From Acanthaster planci (Eukaryota > Echinodermata > Asteroidea > Valvatida > Acanthasteridae): DNA of 64,000 nucleotides. Of the stretch, positions 36,422 through 46,900 are shown one piece after another (positions within the stretch are counted from its first letter, which is position 1; every line of letters starts with the position of its first letter). The stretch spans positions 3,930,473 through 3,994,472 of the forward strand of contig NW_019091357.1 in assembly GCF_001949145.1 (NCBI RefSeq). The letters run 5' to 3'. A program made the position numbers and the translations under genes. Below the pieces are notes generated by a model. The model was not told where the DNA came from. It saw nothing but the letters and a program-made list of their open reading frames with translations, and ran no database searches.

Positions 36422-36487
36422 TTTGCGGGGGAAGGGCCTACGTCTGAGTGGAGACACGCTCCTCAGCCCTGTGACGTCTGCAACGAG
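36422..36487 (+). other. Weak candidate coding exon with a C-x-x-C motif
   Basis: A 66-bp segment lies between TTCGTGTTGCAG (ending at 36421) and a strong GAG/GTAAGG donor at 36488. In phase 0 it reads 22 open codons ending PQPCDVCNE, a C-x-x-C arrangement seen in zinc fingers. The upstream pyrimidine tract is poor, and no neighbouring exon with the remaining ligands was found. It could be a chance pairing of splice-like sites. Confidence 0.15.
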
Positions 36488-36788
36488 GTAAGGTCATGTT
36501 GTCCCCACATTGTGCGCTTTGACATTAAGTGAAATAGATGACTGTGTAAGAAACGGGCTTCCAGAGCTACGGCTACGTCTTTATCAGCGAGTCTCCGTGT
36601 ATTTCTAATCGAGTTTAGACTTAGACCTAGCTCTAGACAATAGGTTCAGATGCAGCCTTAAATGCACTTGACCAATCATGCATTTTGGAGAACCGTTAAT
36701 TTATTCATTGTGATTGGCTGACGCAAACACAAGCAGTGTATTCTAAGTACAGCTTGATGGCCCATTAGATATCTTGGAAACAGGTTTT

Positions 36789-36879
36789 GAGACATCTGTA
36801 AATAAATTTCAAAATGTCTCAAAATGTATTTGATATAAAATGGATTTCAAGATATCTCTAAATCGATTACAGATATCTC
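36789..36879. repeat. Two diverged palindromic repeat units
   Basis: GAGACATCTGTAAAT ... AAAATGTCTC at 36789-36820 and GATATCTCTAAAT ... AGATATCTC at 36851-36879 share order and spacing. Each can fold on itself. They lie in an A-rich tract that also holds an AATAAA at 36801. Confidence 0.5.
36801..36806 (+). terminator. Candidate poly(A) signal AATAAA
   Basis: This is the first AATAAA on the plus strand after the neurensin stop codon, about 1.57 kb downstream; a second lies at 36934-36939. The assignment rests on the hexamer alone. Confidence 0.2.
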
Positions 36880-37379
36880 AAAATCTCAAAAAAGATATAT
36901 TGAAATAATCAACAGGTAACACTTCAGTGACTGAATAAATGTTACTTATGCACGCCACAGAAATGCAACTCGCGCGTTCATGGTTACCGCACAAGTTAAA
37001 AAATTAACAATTGTTGGGTACATGTTTAGGATATCGGTTTGGAACTGGATCGGGAAAATAGGGCCTAATACAATTAGTATTCTAATCTCGTAAAATCTCA
37101 TACCATGAAGCTTTTCTCAGCGATGCATTACGAGGCAGCCTCCAATCTCAAAGCAAATGATTCTCTATCCTCGCCTAATGGGACCCTGCCACTAGCTAGA
37201 GTATGTATATTATTGATTCGTTTTAAACAAAATATAACATATCATCCTTCAACTTCCCTGCGTTATCAGAGAACTGCGTCTAACTTTGAGTAAACGAAGC
37301 CAGGATAAATGACCACCGTCTCTCAGAATTTCTTTTTCAGACTTCATTTTTTCTCCTCGCCTCAGCTTCAAAGCATTGT

Positions 37380-37640
37380 GTGCTGGCAAGCACCTTTTAT
37401 CATCCAGAGAGCCTCGTTCGGGGCCTGAGCGAAGGTTGAGTGCTCTCCGTTGCGCCATTCGTGTCAACACTTCCAAACAAAACAACCGCGTGGCCCGGAA
37501 TCGATTTGATTTGGCGAGCCGGGGGAGCGCGTATTATTGGCGCGAAAACAAACGGAACCAAACGAGCCGGCCGGTGCGGCAAAACATTTTGTGTGCCGCG
37601 GCGACAAGCGCAGCCATACGGGGCCGCGAATAAATCAAAG
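37380..37640. promoter_or_regulatory. CpG-rich patch downstream of the neurensin-like gene
   Basis: This stretch is CpG-dense within AT-rich DNA. It contains TTGGCGCGAAAA (E2F-like), GCCGGCCGG, GCCGCGGCGAC and, at its right edge, ATCAAAGATCATTC (TCF/LEF-like core). Overlapping frames on both strands carry no known domain, which argues for base composition rather than coding. A regulatory role is a guess from composition. Confidence 0.3.
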
Positions 37641-39433
37641 ATCATTCATGCCAAATGGGCTTTGGAGTATTTGCTCTTTCGTGCAGGAGCTTGTTGTTTA
37701 TAGCTTGCAGCTTTCAGCCAATCTAATTAAATATTCCTATCCAGTGACTGATGTTCCAGTTTTTTACAATGGAAAAGGCTTGAAGGAAAAGTTATCCACT
37801 TGAAGCTACGCAAAAAATAACTGATCAAAGAATGGATAAAAAACGTTCTTTTTTCGCTGTGAACATACTAATGGTTCTAGATTTCCTGAGAGGTTCTGTG
37901 TATACTTTTTTCAGTTTTTAGGCCGGCATAACGTCATTTAGAAGCAATATAAAAGAGGGTGTCATTCAAGAAGGTTTCAAGTGAAATTTAGGAATTCTCG
38001 TGCATTTGAAGGAGGGAACTCTTGAGCTGCACTTGCCGTTGGCGAACTGTACTTGGGGCATTTTGCGCATGCATGTTTGATTGGGTGAAATTCAAAATAA
38101 TGACACACGAGACTAAGAAATACTGTGCGAATTGTCAAAGTATGTAATACACAAAGCTAACACCCCTTTGGGGATTTAGAGCAACTTTGCAGCTTGAAAC
38201 GAAATTTGTCATAAAGTGGCACGATCCATTGTACCTGTAGACCAACCAGCCAATTTTATTGCATGTCAGCAAGTGTCAGAAATAATTCATTTCAATCGTC
38301 TTAATGTGAATGAGATAAAAGCATTCTTTCTCGTGTTTAATGCCAGCATACAGAACTGATTCAAAGGCAAATTCAACAACTGACTTTTAATTTGCCATGG
38401 AGTGTATTTTGTCCAAAATACACGAATGTGTAAATAAATTGATACAATATACTTCTAATACAATTTTACATTGATATTTCTTGGTCTTTATCCCTTTCAG
38501 CTTTGACCAAAGACCCCAGTGGAACCTGCAGTAAACAGCGCACTTTGGCAGGCTCTCGTCTATTTTGCGCATTCATCATTTGTACCTCGGTGGGGTGTAA
38601 TGCCCGCCACAGGTACCGTATAGCATTCGGCAAGGAACTAGAAAACCCCCGTCTGTGCTGTACCGAGAGCGGGGGCTCTGGAATGGCGGCGGGTTCACTC
38701 CGGGCGAATTTGCACCGGACAGCCAAAGTGACGCGGGCGTGCACGTCCTCAAGATTTCTTGTCCGCAATGTGCGCCTACAAGACTTACGGAACTAAAATC
38801 CCATCGATGATGAATCTCCACTGAATACCCAATTAAGTGGCAGGCTTGAAATGGACTCGTAAACAGACTTACTCTTTTTCATCGCTGAAAAGGAAGTTTT
38901 CCATGAATAGAATTAGAATAACTACAACTTGCTTTGGAAGTATCCAAATACATCAAAATTTGACACAAAACTGCAGTGACTATCTAATACCGTTTTGTCG
39001 ACTACAGAACAGTACGACTGGCTTCGATATTATCTTCTGTCTCGAATAAATATTAGCATAGTGTCACGAGGGAGGGAAGAGATAAGATTGCTAACAAAAG
39101 ATAGAAGGGACGAGATCTGAATGATAATTGCCTTTGTCTGAGGAGAACCTCACGACCTGCCGAGGAGGATTTCTCTTGTGACTCTGACTTGTATTCGAGG
39201 CGCTAATCAGTCGTGTTTGCACGGATTTTCTCGTTCTTCATCTCAAAATTTCGAACTTCGCGCCTCTTAGCGCTAAGCCCAGGTTAACTGGGAATAACTG
39301 CATCTTACAATTGAAGTCCCGTCCCTCAAGACCAATTACGCGATGCAAGGTAGACTAAATCAAGCGCATCTGACCTTGGCTGAGCCTCTTTAACCCTTTT
39401 ACGAATTCAAAACCCAAGTTGGATGCGCAGCTG

Positions 39434-39479
39434 TGGTTATACCGTTATGAGGCTGGTGGTTATACCGTTATGAGGCTGG
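39434..39479. repeat. 23-bp perfect tandem duplication
   Basis: Two adjacent identical copies of a 23-bp unit that starts TGGTTATACCGTTATGAGGC, at 39434-39456 and 39457-39479. Confidence 0.95.
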
Positions 39480-40812
39480 TTTGCCACTCAAAGTCAAAAG
39501 AAAACATTGGTTGTTTGTGCTCCGTCGAAAACGCTAATTTATCTAATACGATCTTGAGTCGCGGTTGTGCCCCAACCATGCAAGTCGGGTTTTTTTCCCG
39601 GCAGATCCCCGCTCGGCGTACATAAGCATCGATTTGCTTGGTGCCATAGTAGATAAATTTCTTGAAAACTGACCTCGACGGGCTCGCTCCGGTCGCGTCT
39701 TTCCTCATCGCACCACCGCTGTCAGATATCCCGAGGGGCCAGCAGAAGCCGCTACGTTAAATCGGTCGCGTCACAGGCGCCAGACTGTTATCGCGAAGTA
39801 AATAGACAAGACATGAAATAGATAAAGGCTGGGCTCGAACTCTTAACTGATTGGAATTCTAGCAGGATTACATGCGGTTTTCAAAGCATAATTCGTAATT
39901 CCTATTGTCAAATATTGGTTGCCTTGACAAAACAAACGGCAAAGGCGCTTTGTGAATGAAATGGCGTCTGATGTGAACAAGCGTGGGCACTGACAGTCAC
40001 TGGTTTATGCACCCAGTTTTTCATTGTTGCGTCAGTATAGCTAAGGTGTACACAAACAGTTTAAGCAAGCCATGCTTTGGGTTAATCATTGTGCACAATA
40101 AAACCCTTTGGAGTGTCGCAGCATCATTGTCCTCGGTTGTCACAGCAAAAGCCCCAACCTCCTGGAAAAGTTCGAAGATGAAGCATATGTACCAGGTGGT
40201 GTCTGTGCTGTCTCCTTCTTGTGAATTTAAAAATGTCAAATAGCATATCCAGCGGGCAGACCCCACAAACACAGGTAAATAGGATCGGCGAAGATTTAAA
40301 AGTGGCGCAGACACTCAAGGGTACATTCGAAGAAATTGAGGTATTTCTGTTACGGCGTGGAACCTCCATGAAAGCATTTGTCTCGTGCAGACACGAGGGA
40401 AATACTGCAAGTGACATCTCCCGTGCCACGTTTTACATCTCGCAAATTTCCCTTGGAGCCTACCTGATTGATTTTCTGACTTTATGCACCTGAACAACTG
40501 CTTAACTATTCACAGATCTATCAACCTTCCCTTTCAAGTCGTTTATCTGGCCATATACTCCAAAGTAAAAGGCTTTTTTATTTGGATTACATGACTATAA
40601 AGGTGGGACTTTTTTCAGATAAGAATAAAAATAATAAAAAGGTACATAAACTCTATTGTTAACTGTTAATTAGTTAAACCCGTATTTGTTCTAGTCCCAA
40701 CTTCAAGAAATTGACCCACCATTGAAGCACATTAGATGCCAGTTACCCGTCTCGTCTCGATGTGAAAGCTGATGTTTACATGTTCGAAATGATCCTTTTA
40801 TTTGTTATTTGT

Positions 40813-41220
40813 TCCGTTGGTTGGTATATTATCATTTGCACCCTGGGTGGGGGATTTTCAGAACTTTTACATGTTCAAAATGATAATTTTGAACATGTAA
40901 ACATGGTTATTACCATCTGACAGGTAGAATTCGAATACACTTTTTCCCAATCCCATTATCTGTAGATGTTTGATACAATGTCCATTGACATTTTACTCTT
41001 TTACTGGCGATACATTATCGGTTATAGATTTTGCTTAATTACGTTCTTTGTCGACAGATACATTATCGATTAGAAATTCCCCTATACTATATGGGTCAAT
41101 TTGTGAAACATTATCGGTTGGTGATACATTGTCGTTCAATTTATGCTTCACCAGTTAGTGATATAACTTGTCCGTTGGTTGGTATATTATCATTTGCACC
41201 CTGGGTGGGGGATTTTCAGA
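40813..41220. repeat. Repeat cluster: 50-bp direct repeats, hairpin and 48-bp tandem
   Basis: A perfect 50-bp direct repeat bounds this segment (40813-40862 and 41171-41220), both starting TCCGTTGGTTGGTATATTAT. Just inside the left copy is a perfect 16-bp inverted repeat, TTTACATGTTCAAAAT at 40866-40881 and its complement at 40886-40901, with a 4-base loop. Between them ACATTATCG recurs at 41012, 41060 and 41108 (48-bp steps) with a variant at 41126. Identical terminal copies suggest a young duplication or insertion, although 50 bp is too short for an ordinary LTR. Confidence 0.85.
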
Positions 41221-42786
41221 GGGGCCCGTGAGGCCAGTTTCGGGAGGCTGTTTTGGCGCTTTTGAGTCCAGTTCCTTCCACCCCCCGTCTGACAGTGACT
41301 TTAGGAAGAGAGAAACTTGAATCTACCCATGTTTGATTCAACCGTGGTGTCATTCACGAAGTAATCTTTTCCGTGTCTATGCTTCCAACGCACACATTTT
41401 CCTCTTTTCTTCTCCCCTACACAGAGGATTAAACGTATTTAATTGCTCCACGTTTACGCCCCGATGCGGCTCGTAAAATTTAAAGACGAGCCTTCACTAC
41501 AACCAACCAGAAAGAAATAATGAACTAGGCCCTACAGCCAACATGACGGGACGTGTTTTCAGGCTGGCAGATATTTCTAGGCCCGGTAATGAAGCAACTC
41601 ATGCGTTAGTGATTCGGCTATTGTAATCTTTGAATATCGGTGATCATATATCATTGATAATGGAAAGAAAACTGAAGCAAACTATTCAAGGACATGGTTT
41701 TGTTTTTCCATCCTTTCTAATTGCCTACCAATCCAATCACCTGAAGTGATTGTAATTGCTTCACGGTCTTTGGATGTGCAAGTCGACAGTTTCTATTCCT
41801 TTTGGGTCATTCATGATTCAACAAAGAACTGTAAGTATGTCTGTATTTACACTACTGATATATTCCAGAATCCCATTATTCGAGCTTAAAGCTGTGCTGG
41901 CCGTATTTTAAAAAGTAATCAACTTTCTTTTCGGAATGACCTTTGAAGGAATATGACGTCCTGTGACGAATAAACTTACTTGTTTGTATTTTGCCTGCCT
42001 GTACGCAGATTAAAAGATTTGTGGTGGACCAATTTGTTTTTGATCGATTTCTCACTGGAGAGCTCACAAGTAATACATTTCTGGAGAAAATTTAACATTT
42101 CAATTTAAAAATCTATTTTGAGAAGGAGTGCCAATTTACACAAGCACGGGCAGTACTGCTGCCGTCTGTGCCCCTAGTCGATCTCGAGACCGTATGTGCC
42201 AAGCAGTAGGTTTTTTGTCTCCGGGGATGCACCAAGCTGTAACACAGCGGGACCGAAATCTAAGTCATTTGCATTTCGTTACTTGATCATAATATCACCT
42301 TGGGACTTACCGGTACTGCACGTGCGTTGAGAAATCAATTTGAAACTGGTTGTCGTTCTTCATTTCCATCCCGGTCCGTCAGGAAAACAACGAAGCCAAC
42401 CATCTTTGTTGAGATTATATCGGTGTAACTCTAAACAAGAGTAGGATCAACATTATGTCAACCCCGTGGGGCCAGTCATTAATCACTGGTGAAGCTTGTT
42501 CCATTTGACATTATTCATACATCCTTAATTGTTCGCATAATACACGAATGCATGCAGCAGCATCAGTGTTCCTGTGAGACCAAAAGCATCTCGAAGGGAA
42601 AAAAACAGAGCTCTTTTACAGCTGTCATCCAACTATAGACATGCAGGCTTGCTTGGAAAACATTGGAATCTTTCATTACAAAAGATAAGATGAACCGTAA
42701 ATATTGGTTTTTGTACGTCTTCAGTTCCCTAGAAAGAAAACTGGTCGTAACCTACAGGTTTGCGACCCCGTTCACAGCCCTTGGAA

Positions 42787-43010
42787 GGCAGAAAGCAGAT
42801 GGCCACTTTTTGGCCGAATATGTAAAATCTGCTTCTCTTGTATCAACAAAAGAATAGTGAAGCAGAATTCGCAGTTGTTTTCAACGTTCGATCGCTCATC
42901 TCCTGGTCCTAGAAAAGAAAAGCATATGTGGCCGCTTTTCGGCCGCCTTATGTTGTCGAAACGCTAAATTCAACTTTCTTGCAGGCAAAAAGCAGATGGC
43001 TACTTTTCGT
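42787..43010. repeat. Three diverged repeats with GGCC-stem hairpins
   Basis: GGCAGAAAGCAGATGGCCAC (from 42787), a diverged copy near 42915-42945 and GGCAAAAAGCAGATGGCTAC (from 42983) are related. The first two contain GGCCACTTTTTGGCC and GGCCGCTTTTCGGCC, each able to form a 4-5 bp stem around a T-rich loop. Confidence 0.6.
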
Positions 43011-43708
43011 CCTCCACACCCACTATATTTACCTTATTACGAAACAATTAGCAAGAGCGATGTTGCTCTAACGACTTGGCCCACATGATTCCACAGTGCA
43101 TACATGCATATATACAACGTTGTCTCGTGACTGCTGTTATTAGTAAGCACAGTATCGTCTGCGGCCCGTACCAGGATGCAAATGTTTGCTCTGGTCTAAC
43201 ATTACGTTTCTGCGCAAATGACAATTAATTTCTGACATAAAACGGCAGTGCTTCTATACAATTCACCGCTGAAGCCTTTGAAACATACACAACTTTGCAT
43301 GTCCAGGCAGAAGCTGCCATGCCATTGCCACTCAGAAATCAAAGATGGCCGCCCCTTTCCAATAATGTCAGCTATAGCGGCTGCCTGAAAGAAATTTTAT
43401 GTGGAAATTGACAAATTTTTGGATGCAGAATGATCCCGTTGTGGACCTTCAATATTCCAAACAATTAGTGGATCGTCCATTGGTATAAAGTTAGCTATTT
43501 TCCCGAAATCCAAAGGTCCCCAGATATTTCAAAATGCCCAACAGAGCTTCCCCCAGCCAAAAAACCTGTATTTTGTAGAAATCTAAAAGACTTGTGTTAT
43601 TTCATTGATTATTTCTCGAGTGCTTTGAAGCAATACAGGTATTTGCATTTCGTCAGCGTTTCCGATGGTTACAGTGAGTGTCGACTGATGTCAAGTGGCA
43701 AATGTCCA

Positions 43709-43985
43709 CAAGGGCGGATCCAGGGGGGCAACGGGTGACCAAGCCCCTCAGCCCCACCCCCTCCCGAAAAGAAGAGGAACCATTTCTTTTTTGTTTAATG
43801 CATGCAACGAGAGACGGCAATTTGTTTGGTCTATTTCATTTCTCTTCCTTGCAAAAGCGTGCAAAAAGCCCCAAAATATAGCATGACAGAAAGGCTTTCG
43901 AACGTTGCACATGAAAACATTTCTAACTCCCCCCCCCCGCAAGTTTATCCCTCTACCGGAAAATTTGCTTCTGGATCCTCCCTTG
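43709..43985. mobile_element. hAT-like MITE, copy 1 (277 bp)
   Basis: The terminal inverted repeats are CAAGGGCGGATCCAG at 43709 and CTGGATCCTCCCTTG ending at 43985, with one mismatch. The 8-bp flanks AATGTCCA and AATAACCA agree at six of eight positions, fitting a decayed hAT-type duplication. The interior has C- and G-runs and no transposase. Read on the minus strand it aligns with the element at 62118, sharing a TTTGGGG ... CTTTTTGCACGC tract and an AATGAAA tract. Superfamily assignment is inference from ends and flank length. Confidence 0.8.
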
Positions 43986-46900
43986 AATAACCATCCAAAG
44001 GATTATAAACCTTTAACCGACTGTTGCGAGTTCAGGTAGATGCAGGAAACGTGAGGATAAACTGCGGCGCTCAACCCGAAGCGTCAAATTTCAGTCAATG
44101 CTCGCAAGCTGCATTTTCACCCTTTCACTCAATCCGGCGCGTGCGGAACGAAGAAATGGACGAGGGAAGGAATCCGCCAATTTGCTAATTGCGCTTCGGA
44201 ATCCTAGTTTCCGAAATTAAAGCAGGTCGAACAGTCCAACAGCTTGCTCGTACTCGCGCGGGCTGCCTTTTGAAATTGCTGCTAAAGCACACTCTCCTGA
44301 GGCATTAGAGGGATCGGGATGATCTCCACGTGAATATTTTGCTCGCTCACCAAGAACAGTCCAGCTTCAACATGTTCCTCAGCTGCTGTCCCGTTGGCAG
44401 CATTACTAACACAGCCCCCATTGCGGATTTGCCATCTGATTTCTGATGAAGGATGGATCACTGGATACCGAAATTGAAGAAATCAAGACCCTTGACTTTG
44501 TTTTCCCCCCTTGCACTGACAAGCCAAAGACATCCTTGTGTAATAAGCCATCCCATACTTTGTTCCTGACAGCCCCGTCTTTTCCAGGGAAATAACTGCA
44601 GGTGTGTTAAATCTCGCACCGTTTTACATGTATTCGATTGCCCTCACAATCTATATAAATCATAGGGTTATAAAATGTCTGAAGCATTTAAAAACCAATT
44701 AAATGATATCTTTCCATTGGCAAGATTTCCACGTGTATTAAATTTGAAAGACGCCCCCCCGTGTTCCAACTTTTGTTGGTACTTCTTGGCAAAGATAAAG
44801 CATTAAAAAGCGGAAGAGTGCAGTCCGAGGTGAGTAGATTTCCATACACCGAGAACACTGATGCTTGTTTTCCCTGAATTGCAAATTATATTTTTATGTA
44901 GGCTTCAACATCGGCGGATATGATATTAATGAGGGAAGCAAGGTTGCTTGGCAACCCGGCTCAGCAAAATATCAAGAGGTATTCCAGCGAGGGACCGCGA
45001 TGATATCCCCCCCCCGGTCACAGAGACAGCGATTCACGTTGCCAGTCAACTGCTCATCGTTCGGTTGACCGACTGCCAATCATTTCAGTGGCGGGCGTTC
45101 TTGATACCTCTTTCATACGTTAGTCTTCGCAGTTCAGTCTTGCACATTCACAGCAATATAAGGCTGGATATCAGCTTAACAACCTTGGTCCCTCAATTTA
45201 GTTTTCTTGAGTGATTTGGATGAAAACAAAGATTTCAAGAACAGCAGGCTGATTACAAAAAAATAGAAACTATCACAAAATAAAACCACCTTGTTTTTTC
45301 AGTACAATCTGTAGACAAAACTCACCAACCTCAAACTAAAATGCGGGTAGGCCCTTATTCTTTGTTTTCTTTGTTGTAGAGTAATGTTGAACGCGACAGT
45401 ATGAGCTAACAATGTGACCAGCTACATTTGTTCAGACATGATCACTGCCCTTTTCCTCGCTTTGTACAAGTAAACCTTCGCACTACCCCGCCTCTTGTTA
45501 CTAGGTTCAGCTCATGGACCTATTTTCCATGGGGGAATGAAGAAAACGTACCCACCCCCTACACACACACAAACTCTTCGACCAGGGGGATAAGCTATAG
45601 ATGTATTATACTCAAATTCATGTTTTTAATGGCTTCTTGACAAGTTACAAGAACTATTAGGTTAAATGCATTCTTTCTACGGGTGTTGTTGCTGTGATGT
45701 CATCTACCGATGAGGGCATGGTTTAGTACATCAGTTGTTCATGTTCAAATTGTGAACCCCGAATTTAATCACTGAAAACATTTATGAAGAAGGAATGCCT
45801 ATTTATTGCTACGCATGTACTACCACAACAAATCACACGAAAAATACATTTAGGCCATCAAATCTTCTACAAAATGTTGGACTTTCTTAAACGCAAACTA
45901 TTGTAACATCGAGGTTTCTTCCTGGAATGGCATCACAGTTTTGCTAATGAATATGGGAACACTCATCAGCAAAAAAAGATGAAATAGTGAAACGAACATT
46001 GCAAATGAGGTTAACTGAGACACAAAGGTGCACTGTGGAGGTCTGTGTTAAAAGAATACCATTGTTGCAACCCTTCAAGAGATCCCCCATCATCCTTCCT
46101 CTGTGTAATCAATAGTGATGCCCATTCGCAAGGTGGAACCCTACAACTTCTTCACTATGCAGGAAAGCAACAACAGAAGTCAGTTTCAATGGTAGCGGCT
46201 GTTTTAAGCGAGTCGGCGACATGATTTTGTTTTCTGTGACACATTGAGATCGCACTCATTTTTTTTTTCATCACGAAAATGTTTCCGGAGTTGAGTTGGA
46301 ATATATCCCCTTCAATTTTGGCCAGGAGGAGTGGACATCGGTTTCTTCCCCTTGGGAAAACATTACATAAGCGCACAAAAGCGAGAGCACACATACTGTG
46401 AACGATTGGCGAGAAGTGCGCCCTCGTGCACAGCCGAAGACAAGCGTTCAATCACGCGGTGCTATTCCGAGAGCCTATGGATAGACGGGGAAGGGAATTG
46501 CTCCGCAAGGATGAAATTCGAACTGTCGCCAGAGTACGAACACAGTACATTACGCGTACTTTAGTGCATTCAGCCAGACATGGCTGTCGTCTTAATCCCC
46601 AATGCCAGCAGGGACATTTTGAACACAACATGCTGAGGCAACCAGACTTGACGAAAGGCTATAGGGGCCTAATACGGTGGCTCCGGAGGATTGCTTTGTC
46701 TTCATAGAGAAATTCCAGAAGCTGCTAGTCTACGTGAAGACTCGTCTCCTCTCAAAGATTGGCGTAGAACCATTTTCCCATAGGAAAGTACATGCTATAT
46801 CCCTGGATTGTTGTGTCAGTTTTTTTTTTAAATGTACGCCGACAGTGATCGCCAGCGCGCCCTCAACATCTGGAAGCAGCTCTCACTCGTGCAAGCATGA

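Larger units (their letters stand above)
37641..43708. other. Gene-poor intergenic stretch
   Basis: No gene is recognised. A plus-strand frame at 38503-38796, preceded by TATCCCTTTCAG at about 38501, is open for 98 codons and cysteine-rich but matches nothing I know. The stretch contains the small tandem at 39434, the repeat cluster at 40813-41220 and the hairpin-forming repeats at 42787-43010. Confidence 0.45.

Noticed and set aside
38503-38796. Cysteine-rich 98-codon plus frame after a pyrimidine tract, with CPQC in another frame
   Set aside because: The zinc-finger-like residues fall in different frames and the finger spacing is wrong, so no domain can be supported.
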